A DNA stretch of 64,000 bases from positions 4,133 through 68,132 of the forward strand of contig CAYTOK010000014.1 in the NCBI GenBank assembly GCA_964439595.1, in the 5' to 3' direction. The position numbers and the translations under genes were made by a program. Shown in pieces: positions 52,751-62,053 of this stretch. The notes below the pieces were generated by a model, which ran no database searches, was not told the DNA's origin, and saw only the letters and a program-made list of their open reading frames with translations. Position 1 is the stretch's first letter, and each line of letters opens with the position of its first letter. The DNA is from CAIJXB01 sp964439595. Its GTDB lineage: Bacteria; Chlamydiota; Chlamydiia; Chlamydiales; Rhabdochlamydiaceae.

Positions 52751-53595
52751 TTCCCCTATTTGATATGTTTTTCCAAAACCCCTTTCTTCTGATGGCGCTA
52801 CTAGCGGGCCTTGCTGCTTCTATTTCCGGAGGAATTATTGGATCATACGTAGTGACAAAACGCATTGTCTTTATCAGCGGAAGTATCTCTCATGCAGTGC
52901 TTGGCGGCATGGGCCTATTTCTATGGTTAAAAAGAAGTTTTGGACTAGATTTTCTCTCCCCCCTATACGGAGCGCTTCTATCTGCAATAGCTTCGGCCTT
53001 TCTATTAGGGTGGGTGCATTTAAAATATAAAGAAAGAGAGGATTCTATTATTGCTGCCATTTGGGCAATTGGTATGTCTATTGGGGTTATTTTCATTACT
53101 TTTACCCCTGGATATAACGTTGAGCTCATGAATTTTCTTTTTGGAAATATTCTTTGGATAACACGCTTAGATATGGTCTCTATTTTTATTTTAGATATAC
53201 TAGTGGTGGGTTGCACTTTTCTTTTTTATCGAAAATTTCAGGCTATTTGCTTTGACGAAGAGCAAGCAGCCCTGCAAGGAGTCTCTGTAAAAAAAAATTA
53301 TATATTCCTGCTTTGCTTGATCGCTATCTCTGTTGTTATTTTAATACAAATCGTAGGAGCCGTCCTCGTCATCTCAATGCTCACAATGCCAGCTGCAATA
53401 GCTGCAGCCATTACACAAAGATTATCCTCTATGATGAAGGCCGCTATCCTACTAGGCGCTTTTTTTACCTGCCTTGGAATCTATGCCTCCTATGAGCTTA
53501 ATTGGCCCCCCGGAGCTACAATCACGCTTGTCTCAGGTTTTTTTTACGGCCTTACCCTATGGATATCTAAATCTAGGCAAAAGCAGCGCTCTTAA
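52747..53595 (+). CDS. Zn/Mn ABC transporter permease (ZnuB/TroC family)
   Basis: This 282-aa permease of the ABC-3 family has about eight hydrophobic segments. SISHAVLGGMGLFLW near residue 48 is the conserved loop of the family, and the ending VGAVLVISMLTMPAAIAAAI is also typical. The annotated start is a TTG overlapping the ATPase stop; an ATG six codons later is equally possible. Confidence 0.93.
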   Translation: MIPLFDMFFQNPFLLMALLAGLAASISGGIIGSYVVTKRIVFISGSISHAVLGGMGLFLWLKRSFGLDFLSPLYGALLSAIASAFLLGWVHLKYKEREDSIIAAIWAIGMSIGVIFITFTPGYNVELMNFLFGNILWITRLDMVSIFILDILVVGCTFLFYRKFQAICFDEEQAALQGVSVKKNYIFLLCLIAISVVILIQIVGAVLVISMLTMPAAIAAAITQRLSSMMKAAILLGAFFTCLGIYASYELNWPPGATITLVSGFFYGLTLWISKSRQKQRS

Positions 53596-53651
53596 TAAAA
53601 TAAAATTATTAGGTAATTTTTATTTTAAGATGGTCTTTTGTGCTTTTGTGC

Positions 53652-53681
53652 TTGACTTAGAAAAAAAGGTTCTTTTATCAT
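53652..53681 (+). promoter_or_regulatory. Promoter for rplU-rpmA
   Basis: TTGACT (53652-53657) and TATCAT (53676-53681) are 18 bp apart, about 130 bases before the L21 start. The resulting leader is long enough for regulation, but no clear structure was found. Confidence 0.6.
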
Positions 53682-53808
53682 CTTCGCTTTCCTCTCTAAG
53701 GAATCCCTTTATATCTCTGCTAAGAAATAAAGCCGAGAAAAACCGCTAAAAAGCGTGCAAAGGGATGTATTCCTTATTTACAGGTGGAAAAAAAAATCAG
53801 GAGGTCCC

Positions 53809-54120
53809 ATGTACGCGATTATTGAAACAGGCGGAAAACAGTACAGAGTAGAACAAAACGATGTTATCGATGTAGAACTACTCGAAACCGCTGAAGATGG
53901 AAAAATAGAATTTAAAAATGTGCTCTTTGTGAGTCAAGGATCTGACGCTAAAATGGGTAGTCCATATCTATCCCAATTTACCGTAAAAGCAGAGCTAATC
54001 GACGAAGTAAAAGGCCCAAAAGTTATCGCTTTTAAATATAAAAAAAGAAAGAGATATCGTAGAAAAGTGGGACATCGTCAGAAATACTCAAGAGTTAAAA
54101 TCACAGAGATAGCAAGCTAA
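53809..54120 (+). CDS. rplU: 50S ribosomal protein L21
   Basis: This 103-aa protein begins MYAIIETGGKQYRVEQ, the invariant start of L21, at the ATG at 53809 with AGGAGG 5 bases upstream; the open frame extends upstream but is not coding. The basic KYKKRKRYRRKVGHRQ region near the C-terminus is the rRNA-binding part. It lies 14 bp before rpmA. Confidence 0.97.
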   Translation: MYAIIETGGKQYRVEQNDVIDVELLETAEDGKIEFKNVLFVSQGSDAKMGSPYLSQFTVKAELIDEVKGPKVIAFKYKKRKRYRRKVGHRQKYSRVKITEIAS

Positions 54121-54134
54121 AGGAGTAGTTCACA

Positions 54135-54383
54135 ATGGCTCATAAGAAAGGTCAAGGTTCAACCAGAAACGGAAGAGATTCTCACGCTCAGCGCCTAGGT
54201 GTAAAAGCTTCAGGAGGAGAGTTTGTCTCAACTGGAAGTATTATTGTAAGACAAAGAGGAACCCGTTGGATTCCTGCTAAAAATGTAGGTAGAGGACGTG
54301 ATGACACGTTATTTGCTCTAATTGATGGCATTGTTACTTACAGAAAAACAGATAGAACGTACGTATCAGTCCTACCTGCATAG
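54135..54383 (+). CDS. rpmA: 50S ribosomal protein L27
   Basis: This 82-aa protein starts MAHKKGQGSTRNGRDS, directly with the N-terminal arm that reaches the peptidyl-transferase centre; there is no cleaved leader as in Firmicutes. SGGEFVSTGSIIVRQRGT is typical. AAAGGAG precedes the ATG. Confidence 0.97.
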   Translation: MAHKKGQGSTRNGRDSHAQRLGVKASGGEFVSTGSIIVRQRGTRWIPAKNVGRGRDDTLFALIDGIVTYRKTDRTYVSVLPA

Positions 54384-54391
54384 TTTTTTAT

Positions 54392-54417
54392 AAGCCCTTT
54401 TTATAATAAAAGGGCTT
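54392..54417 (+). terminator. Hairpin after rpmA, possible attenuating terminator
   Basis: AAGCCCTTTT-tataat-AAAAGGGCTT is a 10-bp perfect inverted repeat. No T-run follows, so termination may be partial, with read-through into obgE 40 bases on. Confidence 0.55.
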
Positions 54418-54456
54418 AATTCACCTCATCCAAAAGATCTTACTAAAGAAATATAT

Positions 54457-55533
54457 ATGTTTGTCGACTCAACTACTCTCACTCTTTCCGCCGGAAAAGG
54501 TGGCAACGGTGTAATCACCTGGAGAAGAGAAAAATACATCCCAAAAGGCGGTCCGACAGGAGGCAATGGAGGCAAAGGAGGATCTATTTTCCTTATTGCC
54601 GACAAAGACACTCGTTCTTTGGAAGGATACAGAAATAAAAGAATCATTGTAGCCCAACACGGGGCTGCTGGAGGAAGTAACTTAAAACAAGGCAGAGGTG
54701 GTAAAGACCTCGTTTTAAAAGTCCCCTGTGGAACCCTTGTAAAAGATAAAAAAACTCAAAAAGTTCTTTTTGACCTTGTAGAAGACGGACAAAAAGTACT
54801 CATTTGTCTTGGAGGAAAACCAGGCAAGGGAAATCATCACTTTAAATCTCCTACAAACCAAGCTCCTCATATTTTTACGGAAGGAACTCCTGGAGAAACT
54901 AAAGAGGTAGAGTTAGAACTTAAATTAATTGCTGATATTGGGCTTGTTGGAATGCCTAATGCCGGAAAATCAACCCTAATTTCCACTCTTTCTTACATCA
55001 GAGTAAAAATTGGAGCTTATCCTTTTACCACACTATTTCCGAATCTAGGTTTTATAGGATTCCCTGACAAAACACAGCTTCTCATGGCTGATATTCCAGG
55101 AATCATAAAAGATGCTCATGAAAATAAAGGACTAGGACTGGCTTTTTTAAAACACGTAGAAAGAACATCTCTTCTTATTTTTGTTATTGATATTTCAGGA
55201 TTTGAACAAAGAGACCCTCTAGAAGATTTTAGAATTTTACGAGATGAACTACTCGCTTACAAAGCAGACATGCTCGACAAACCATTTCTTATTGCTCTAA
55301 ACAAGATCGACATGGAAGAAGCAGAAGAAAATGCCTTAAGATTTCAACAAGAAATGGATGTACCTAAAGAGCGTATATTTCCTATTTCTGCTAAAAATCG
55401 CATAGGGCTAGAGCCTCTTCTTGCAGCTATCAAATCCATTTCCGACAGTATAAACCCACCACAAGTCCCTGAAGAAAAACCGACTTTTGTGGATATAGGA
55501 ATAGATAACGAAGCTTTCACCGACGAAATATAA
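54457..55533 (+). CDS. obgE: Obg family GTPase ObgE/CgtA
   Basis: This 358-aa protein has the glycine-rich Obg domain at residues 1-155 (AGKGGNGVITWRREK, GGPTGGNGGKGGSI) and a G domain from about 158. The G domain carries GMPNAGKST (P-loop), PFTTLFPNLG (switch I), ADIPGII (G3), NKID (G4) and ISAK (G5). It acts in 50S assembly and stress control. The C-terminal tail is short (about 25 residues). The usual rplU-rpmA-obg order is kept. Confidence 0.97.
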   Translation: MFVDSTTLTLSAGKGGNGVITWRREKYIPKGGPTGGNGGKGGSIFLIADKDTRSLEGYRNKRIIVAQHGAAGGSNLKQGRGGKDLVLKVPCGTLVKDKKTQKVLFDLVEDGQKVLICLGGKPGKGNHHFKSPTNQAPHIFTEGTPGETKEVELELKLIADIGLVGMPNAGKSTLISTLSYIRVKIGAYPFTTLFPNLGFIGFPDKTQLLMADIPGIIKDAHENKGLGLAFLKHVERTSLLIFVIDISGFEQRDPLEDFRILRDELLAYKADMLDKPFLIALNKIDMEEAEENALRFQQEMDVPKERIFPISAKNRIGLEPLLAAIKSISDSINPPQVPEEKPTFVDIGIDNEAFTDEI

Positions 55534-55565
55534 AAAAAACTAGGCTAAAATAGCCTAGTTTTTTA
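55534..55565. terminator. Bidirectional terminator between obgE and the symporter gene
   Basis: AAAACTAGGCTA-aaa-TAGCCTAGTTTTTT has A/T tracts on both sides and serves the two convergent genes. Confidence 0.92.
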
Positions 55566-55582
55566 AATGAAACTGCCCATTT

Positions 55583-56917
55583 TTACGTCTTTGTTTGCGG
55601 CAAAAATGCATGGCGAGTTTCTTCTAACACTTCTTTAGATAGCCCCATAATGCCAATTAAATTAATTACAAGCATCAAGGAAATTGAAATATCCGCTAAC
55701 ACCCATACAAAATCTACCTGCATAAGAGCCCCAACAGGAATAAGCGCTAAATACACATATTGCATGTAAAGGGCTTTTTTCTTATTCCATAGAAATTCCG
55801 CAGCTTTTGCTAAACATCCCCCCCAAGCAATGACTGTTGTGTAGGCAAAAAGAAATAAAGAAACTATCACAATGGTAAGCCCAATATTATCTCCAAACAC
55901 CTTTTGAAAAGCAAAAACAACCATATTCGTACTTTCTAAGCCTTCCTTTGTGAAGGCTCCTGTTACAAGTAAAACCAAAGCAGTCATAGAACACATAATC
56001 ATTACTAAAAAAGGAGCTACAAGAGTTAAAATCCCACTCATTACAGGGTTTTTTGTAGAAGCTCCCGATTGTAAAATAGGAACGATTCCAGTTCCTGCAT
56101 CAGTCGCAAAGACCCCCCTTTCTAAACCAGTAGAAATTGCTTTAACTACACTAAAACCCATAAGCCCACCAGCAAACGAACTAAAAGAAAAAGCACTTGT
56201 CCAAAGCAGCTCTAAAGACGGCAACAATTCTTCTTTATAACAAAAAAGGATCACACAGGCTGAAAAAAGATAAATAGCAGCCATAAAAGGCACAATAGAC
56301 GCTGCCGCTTTAGCAATACGCTGTATACCTCCAAGCATCACAAGGGCGGAGCCTATCGCAATAATAACACCTAAAAGCACAGGATTAAATCCTATAGCTT
56401 TTAAGGGCAAAACTATAGAGTTTATTTGAGCGAAATTTCCAACAGCAATTGCTGCAATGATTGTACAAAAAGAAAAGCCCACTGCAAGCTTTTTAAATCC
56501 AAGTCCATTTTGTAAATAGTACATAGGACCTCCAACATATTCTCCAGAGGCATTCTTCACTCTATATTTAGCGCCTAAAAGACAACTGCTATACTGGATG
56601 ATGGAGCCTAAAAATGCCATAATCCACATCCAAACTAAAGAGCCAGGGCCACCTGTTGCAAGAGCAACCGCCATACCTGATATATTTCCCGTGCCAAGGT
56701 TACCAGCAATCACAGCAGAAACAGCCTGATAATTACTAACCGTCCCTTCCCCTTCTTGCTTAGAGCGAAACAAACAGCGTAAGCTTTCGCCTAGCTTTGC
56801 CACCTGTAAATACCGAAGCTTTACCGTAAAAACGAGTCCTAAAATTACAAGAACTGGGAAAACTAAATAAAAAGTAACCCCTTGATTTATTTCTAAAAGA
56901 AACTGTTGAAAAGACAT
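55583..56917 (-). CDS. Alanine/glycine:cation symporter (AGCS family)
   Basis: This 444-aa protein has about ten hydrophobic segments. GNLGTGNISGMAVALATGGPG is the signature of the AGCS (DagA) family, and the GGPMYYLQNGLG and later RGVFATDAGTG motifs also match. It imports alanine or glycine with Na+. Amino-acid uptake by symport is expected in an intracellular parasite. No operon partner. Confidence 0.94.
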   Translation of the reverse strand: MSFQQFLLEINQGVTFYLVFPVLVILGLVFTVKLRYLQVAKLGESLRCLFRSKQEGEGTVSNYQAVSAVIAGNLGTGNISGMAVALATGGPGSLVWMWIMAFLGSIIQYSSCLLGAKYRVKNASGEYVGGPMYYLQNGLGFKKLAVGFSFCTIIAAIAVGNFAQINSIVLPLKAIGFNPVLLGVIIAIGSALVMLGGIQRIAKAAASIVPFMAAIYLFSACVILFCYKEELLPSLELLWTSAFSFSSFAGGLMGFSVVKAISTGLERGVFATDAGTGIVPILQSGASTKNPVMSGILTLVAPFLVMIMCSMTALVLLVTGAFTKEGLESTNMVVFAFQKVFGDNIGLTIVIVSLFLFAYTTVIAWGGCLAKAAEFLWNKKKALYMQYVYLALIPVGALMQVDFVWVLADISISLMLVINLIGIMGLSKEVLEETRHAFLPQTKT

Positions 56918-57008
56918 AAAAAAAAGTCCATATTATAAAAAAGCTAATTGTAACAGAAAAAACAGATCAATTCTAGACTTTTCTAAACTATCCCAAAGGT
57001 AAAAATGT

Positions 57009-59762
57009 CTATCTCCGAATAGGAACCAATGATCCTACTCCTTCTATTAAAACAGAAATTCTCTTACGATTTTTTTTAGAAAAAATCTTTCGCATAGAAC
57101 TAGAAACCTCTTGAAAAGTAATTTTTTCTAATTCATCTATGTTTTTCTTTAACTTTTGCGCCCTGGCCTCTTTGCTTTTCATAGCTCTTTCATGCTCTAA
57201 ATCGATGAGTAAACTACTACGAATTAGCTCCATTTGCTCCAAGGAGAAAAACTCTTCATTATTTTCAGAAAAATCGTCCAAAAAAGCTTCAACTCTTTCT
57301 AAAAGGTCCTTGGGTTTATGCGTACTTGATTGCAAAGCAAAACCATAACAGATCTGATTCTCTATCACCTCATTCCAACTATACAATTTATAAGCAGTTT
57401 GTTGACAAGTTCTAAGCTCGCGAAAAAAAGCGTTCTGCAAAACCACGCTAATTATTTGACTAACGGCAAATCCTTTATCTACATCACAACCAGAAGAAAC
57501 AAAAGATAGCAATGCATGTCCTCTACGATGTGTTCTACAAGAGAGCAAAACTTCTTTGGAAAAGTCATGAACTGGGGACTCCTGATAGACGGGGCTATAG
57601 GAAGAAAAAGGAGTTTTCTCATAGATGGCCTGGCAAATATCTAAAACTTCTTCCGGTGATATTTTCCCTAAAAAGGCCCCTTCCACAAAAAGCTCTTTAA
57701 ATTGCTCTTTTTGAAACTGTTTATAATTTTCATAAGATACGCTCATCATTTCCTGATAAATTTCCATCTGAGTAAATTCCGCAAGAGTTAAATAGGAGTC
57801 AACAATTTGCCTTGCATACCCTAGTGGATCAGGATCTCCTCCGTATCTAGAAAGCAGCTCTTTTTTCGCTTTAGAAAATTGCAATTTAGAAGCCTTGTGC
57901 TCTTTTAATACAGAAAAAAATCGCAAACAATGCTCTTTTAAAAGTTCCACCTTAGAAAAAAGCAAAATACAAAGCTGATACTTTTCTATGCTAATTTTCC
58001 AATCAATTTCTTCTTCTTTAAATTCTTGTATAAGAGCCTCTTCTACAGTTTGTATGAAAAACTTATACAAAGCCTCGTTTCGCAAAGAACCCCCTAAATC
58101 TTTCATAGATAAACAAAAAAAAGCTTCTATATTATTTCCCCTTTGCGAAGATTCTACAAGTCGAATCCTCGCAACCTGGTCATCCAAAACAAAAAATGGT
58201 TCTGGAACAAGAATTACCTCATCTGTAGACAAAGAGCCCTTATCTTCTTGCATAGGTTGAAAGTCAAACTGAGGGTGGGGATCCAGTGAAGACCAATACA
58301 AAATCTTCGCTCTAGGTATTTGATGAACCCTATATTTAGTACCCATCCATCTTTCTAAAGAAGACCCTACAGCACCCGTCTCTTTAAAAGGCGAAACCAA
58401 AAAGTAAAGACAACGTTTCGGTGTTAACTCTTTTAATATAGCAAAAACCTGGGAAACTGACTCCAAAACATCTAGGGAAGAAACATCGGGATACACCTGT
58501 AAATTCTCATCAATAAGATCTTTTGCTATTTGCATAGCACACTGATGCCCTTTAAAAAAACACTTTCTCTTGCTATCTTGCTCTCGAAAAATTAAATAGT
58601 CAGGTATCGGGTTTTTTCTTAAAAAAGCTAACACCTCAAAACACCTTCTTATGACTTTTTCGTAGTTTCTAACTCCCTTACGAGTTAAATCCACTGTAAT
58701 TTTAAAAATACCATGCTCTCTTTCTACCTTCCAAAAATTAGCACCAACTGCTGTCGCAAGTCCTTCTTTTTCTAAAATTCTCGTAAGACTGTTTATATAT
58801 CCGTGACTCAGAACCCTTTCTAATAGTTGGAAAGCAAAATTCTCCTTAGAGCCAAACGCAACTGGAGAAATCTCCCACAGTAAAGACATCGTCCTTTGAT
58901 TAAAGGTTGCATCCAAATGAATTAAACTTTCTCTTTGAGAAGGTGAAGATAGGGATCCTTGATAGGTTTCGTTTTCTGAATTTTCTCTAATCGGGATGCG
59001 AGAAAAAAAGAAAGTAGATAGCTCTATTAACTCTTCCATTGGCAAGGAAGACAAAAAAACAAAACACATAGCATTTGGCCTATAATACCTTTCAAACCAA
59101 TTCTGAATATCTTTCTGAGTAATTGCCTGCAAAGATTCCAAATTGCCACAAGAAAAATTGGTATTAGGATGCTCTAGATTACCCGTCTCTTTAAAAACTC
59201 TCCAAATACGAGCAAACTCATCCTCTATACCATCTTCAAATTCATGATGAACTGCGTACACTTCTCTATCTATTGCCGATTTAGAAAAAAGAGGATCTAT
59301 AAAAAAATGTGAAAACCTATCTAAAACGCCACGTAGATCAGCATTTTTTTTAATAGAAAAACCATAAACTGTCCTATCTCGCAGTGTAGAGGCATTGCAT
59401 TCACCTCCTCTTTCATGAATATACTGCATATATTCAGATTCCGCAGGAAATTCTTTAGTTCCTAAAAATAAAAGATGTTCTACAAAATGTGCCATCCCTG
59501 GATGCTCTGGAGGGTCATTCCAAGATCCAACTTCTATAGAAACAGCTCCAGAAGACTCTAAAAGCTCAGGGTCTGAACATAAAAACACCTTAAGTCCATT
59601 AGGTAAAAGCAGTTTTACAAGCTTAGAATCTCCCCTATCAAAATTCGATAAATCTTTAAGAACTTGATATCTACCTTGTTCAGGAGCCCCCATCCCACCA
59701 TATATAAAGTCCTGTATCATCAAACTAAGAACTAAGCAAAAAACTACGATCTTCTTCAGCAC
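57009..59762 (-). CDS. Exported M16 family metalloprotease (insulysin/pitrilysin type)
   Basis: This 917-aa protein starts at a GTG with GGAGG 6 bases upstream. A hydrophobic signal-like segment (KKIVVFCLVLSLMIQDFIYG) is followed by the M16 catalytic domain: HPGMAHFVEHLLFLGT contains the inverted zinc motif HxxEH, and the third ligand glutamate is in EVYAVHHEFEDGIEDEF. Three further M16 domains, without the zinc site, make up the rest, as in pitrilysin and insulin-degrading enzyme. In other bacteria these enzymes degrade peptides in the periplasm; here either periplasmic or exported roles are open. Chlamydiae have a homologue annotated as insulinase-family. Confidence 0.93.
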   Translation of the reverse strand: MLKKIVVFCLVLSLMIQDFIYGGMGAPEQGRYQVLKDLSNFDRGDSKLVKLLLPNGLKVFLCSDPELLESSGAVSIEVGSWNDPPEHPGMAHFVEHLLFLGTKEFPAESEYMQYIHERGGECNASTLRDRTVYGFSIKKNADLRGVLDRFSHFFIDPLFSKSAIDREVYAVHHEFEDGIEDEFARIWRVFKETGNLEHPNTNFSCGNLESLQAITQKDIQNWFERYYRPNAMCFVFLSSLPMEELIELSTFFFSRIPIRENSENETYQGSLSSPSQRESLIHLDATFNQRTMSLLWEISPVAFGSKENFAFQLLERVLSHGYINSLTRILEKEGLATAVGANFWKVEREHGIFKITVDLTRKGVRNYEKVIRRCFEVLAFLRKNPIPDYLIFREQDSKRKCFFKGHQCAMQIAKDLIDENLQVYPDVSSLDVLESVSQVFAILKELTPKRCLYFLVSPFKETGAVGSSLERWMGTKYRVHQIPRAKILYWSSLDPHPQFDFQPMQEDKGSLSTDEVILVPEPFFVLDDQVARIRLVESSQRGNNIEAFFCLSMKDLGGSLRNEALYKFFIQTVEEALIQEFKEEEIDWKISIEKYQLCILLFSKVELLKEHCLRFFSVLKEHKASKLQFSKAKKELLSRYGGDPDPLGYARQIVDSYLTLAEFTQMEIYQEMMSVSYENYKQFQKEQFKELFVEGAFLGKISPEEVLDICQAIYEKTPFSSYSPVYQESPVHDFSKEVLLSCRTHRRGHALLSFVSSGCDVDKGFAVSQIISVVLQNAFFRELRTCQQTAYKLYSWNEVIENQICYGFALQSSTHKPKDLLERVEAFLDDFSENNEEFFSLEQMELIRSSLLIDLEHERAMKSKEARAQKLKKNIDELEKITFQEVSSSMRKIFSKKNRKRISVLIEGVGSLVPIRR

Positions 59763-60048
59763 CCATTACCTCCTTCAAACTACTAATTCAGCTAAATCAA
59801 CTCTATAAATACAAAAAACACAAAAATTAAAATACATTCACTAAAAACCCTGAAAACACCCCTAAAATGAAGAATTCCATTATAAAAAGAATACCCGAAA
59901 CTCAAAAAAAAACCGACTGAAAAGAGCCTTCCTCAAAACAAAAAAACAGATCTAGCCCCATTTTTTAATCAGATAAACACCATTCAACCATTGCCAATAA
60001 AATCCAAACCAAATAAAATCCCCTCTAAAACACCCTCAAAGGAATGCT

Positions 60049-61185
60049 ATGCTTAAAATTTCACCCCTTCTCTTTAGCCTTTTATCACTCGTTTCAACAT
60101 GTATAGGAGCTCAGTCCTTATCTACAGATCCTATCAGCATCGCTAAAGAAAAAACAGCTCTCATACCTTCTTATCTAAGAGATCTTGAAGAACTAGGATA
60201 TTGCATTATTCCAGAAGTGCTTTCATCTTCAGAAGCAAAGTTATTATATGAGCGCGTCTGGCATGAGTTTATTGAAAAAGCATGGCCAAATTGCAAACTA
60301 GACGATAGGAGCAATTGGGAAGAAGCATTTCCAATACACAATAAAATGGGTATCTTTGCAGGTCCGGCCGGCCAAACTCAGGTGATGTGGGATTTAAGGC
60401 AAGATCCTCGCATTGTTACTATTTTTGCTAACATCTGGAACACAAAAGATCTTATCGTAAGCATGGATGGCCTGTCTTTTATGTGTCCTCCTGAAATAAG
60501 AAAAGGGCATATAGAACCCTGGCCTCATGTTGATCAAGTGATTTTAAGAAGGCAAGATAACGTCCCCCACAGCAATAAAGCACCCAGTAACTTTGTTAGC
60601 GAATCACTATTAAAAACAAAGCCATTTACTATCCAAGGACAGTTTTTATTTGAAGACTCTTTAGATGGCGATGGAGGATTTTATTGTATTCCGAAGTCCC
60701 ACCTACGATTCACTGAATTTGCTCCTGAATTAGAAGTCATCCTCGCAACAACTCCAAGCAAAGAAAGACGAGATGCTAGACATAAATTCCTGCTGAAGTT
60801 TTTTACTGGCACCGATAAATCCGGAAATCCTTATTGCCTGAAACATATCACAGCTCCTCGCGGTTCCCTTATTTTATGGGATTCGCGAACAGTGCACTGG
60901 AATCAAAATGCAAGTAAAGATAGGCCCTACATCGATAGTCCTAAAGTCAGAATGGTGGGCTATTTATGTTATGTTCCAAAGGCTAGATTAACGAATGAAA
61001 GTAAAGCTCTTAGAAAAGAAGCTTTTGACCAAGGTGTTTCTACAGGCCATAACCCTTCTTCTATAGAGCTTAAATACACTAAAGACCACATATACCAAGA
61101 GTTTACAGAATACCTTGAAGATATGAACTATATCCAGCCAAAAATCAACCTAACCCCACTGGGTGAATCACTGCTAGGTTTATAA
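60049..61185 (+). CDS. Exported phytanoyl-CoA dioxygenase-like protein (PhyH)
   Basis: This 378-aa protein has AAAGGA before the ATG and a Sec signal (LLFSLLSLVSTCIGAQS). The PhyH fold starts at LEELGYCIIPEVLSSSEAKLL; the iron site HxD is in WPHVDQVI (about residue 165) and the distal histidine in SRTVHWNQN (about 284), with the 2-oxoglutarate arginine probably nearby. It is therefore likely an active 2OG-Fe(II) oxygenase outside the cytoplasm, or one whose signal is misread. Substrates of bacterial PhyH enzymes are diverse (natural products, lipids). Its upstream gap is 286 bp and AT-rich; I see no structure there. Confidence 0.87.
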   Translation: MLKISPLLFSLLSLVSTCIGAQSLSTDPISIAKEKTALIPSYLRDLEELGYCIIPEVLSSSEAKLLYERVWHEFIEKAWPNCKLDDRSNWEEAFPIHNKMGIFAGPAGQTQVMWDLRQDPRIVTIFANIWNTKDLIVSMDGLSFMCPPEIRKGHIEPWPHVDQVILRRQDNVPHSNKAPSNFVSESLLKTKPFTIQGQFLFEDSLDGDGGFYCIPKSHLRFTEFAPELEVILATTPSKERRDARHKFLLKFFTGTDKSGNPYCLKHITAPRGSLILWDSRTVHWNQNASKDRPYIDSPKVRMVGYLCYVPKARLTNESKALRKEAFDQGVSTGHNPSSIELKYTKDHIYQEFTEYLEDMNYIQPKINLTPLGESLLGL

Positions 61186-61658
61186 AGACGCGTTCATTGC
61201 TTCGAAACACAACATTCGACAATGTCTCCCTCAAGTTTGGGAAAATCGACTACTCTGGATCTCTCATCCACATTTTTGATCCTGCGGACACACGCAAACT
61301 TTGTCCTTGAGGACGGATTAGTGTTCCTCTTCTGTTTTCTATCACAAAGTGCGGAGTGGGCTGCTGTTTTCTCTCTAGGGCTTACTGTCCTTACCCACTA
61401 TGAACCAGAGCCTTTGAAGATGCTCTTTGCGATTTTTTATTCATATTCCTCTTGTTTTGGTACAATATTACGGATCTAGATAAATAAATCCGCTATTTTG
61501 TACCATGAAAATGAAAGGCTTTTAAAAGAACTCCCGAGTTCTGCCAAAACTTGAATGGATTGCAATTCCTAAGAAAAAGACACTTAGTTACAGTGAGTTG
61601 CGATTTTTTATAGTGCGGCAAACCGCACTAAGTGTTATTTTAAGTGCATGCGTGGAGA
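61186..61658. other. 473-bp non-coding stretch at the edge of a decayed mobile region
   Basis: No convincing intact gene. An 85-codon frame from 61222 has no recognisable composition and no ribosome site. A perfect palindrome, AGAACTC-cc-GAGTTCT, lies at 61527-61542. The bases 61240-61410 are less AT-rich than their surroundings, which may mean transferred DNA or a structured RNA; I could not match them to any known RNA. Confidence 0.3.
61580..61635. repeat. Nested inverted repeat
   Basis: ACACTTAGT (61580-61588) and ACTAAGTGT (61627-61635) enclose a second hairpin, AGTGCGG-caaa-CCGCACT (61612-61629). It lies 23 bp before an IS66-like end, so it may belong to an older element end or act as a terminator. 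Confidence 0.6.
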
Positions 61659-61679
61659 GTAAGCCGTAATCGTAGCCAT
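61659..61679 (+). mobile_element. IS66-like terminal inverted repeat, first copy
   Basis: GTAAGCCGTAATCGTAGCCAT matches 18 of 21 bases with the end at 63123. IS66-family ends begin with GTAA, which fits. It points into the region that holds the AbiEii remnant and the ATPase gene. Confidence 0.55.
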
Positions 61680-61740
61680 CTTTTGAGTTAAGGTCTCTTC
61701 TGTTTAGAATACCTATTTTTCTAAACAAAGAGGAGGCAAT

Positions 61741-62002
61741 ATGATTCGCAAAGTAGATTGGCAAGGCAAAATAGAAGAGTTTAAGCGAAGTGGAAAAACT
61801 AAGCACGGCTATTTGAGAAGTATTTGCAAATCGTAAAACTCCTCTCAAGTATCCCGTAGCGTTTACGCCAGAGTTTTACGACCACAAGGAGCCTCAACAA
61901 CGCTGGAATAATTTTCTGTCTGCTATGGGCAAACAACAGATTAAGTTTGGGGATGTCATCTTAGAGTTATCAAAATCCACTAGTGGTTTTTTTGAGAACT
62001 AA
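61741..62002 (+). pseudogene. Broken AbiEii-type nucleotidyltransferase toxin remnant
   Basis: From 61817 to 62002 a frame without a start codon reads FANRKTPLKYPVAFTPEF and then RWNNFLSAMGK, which is the C-terminal pattern of AbiEii/AbiGii nucleotidyltransferase toxins. Upstream in the same frame, SLSEVEKLSTAI is followed by a TGA at 61814, and another stop lies further up. A separate short frame (MIRKVDWQGKIEEFKRSGK, with GAGGAGG upstream) begins at 61741 in another phase. It may be an earlier part of the same gene after a frameshift, or the start of an IS66 tnpA. AbiEii acts with the AbiEi antitoxin in phage defence; no antitoxin is seen. Confidence 0.55.
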
Positions 62003-62053
62003 ACTAAGACAAAAAAATCCTTGTTTATTAGGGGAGAGAGCACACTAAAAACC

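Noticed and set aside
53474..53749. 91-codon frame between the metal permease and rplU
   Set aside because: It starts inside the permease gene in another phase and overlaps the rplU promoter; no family features.
61222..61479. 85-codon + strand frame upstream of the IS66 end
   Set aside because: No ribosome site, no recognisable pattern; other phases in the same stretch look equally protein-like.
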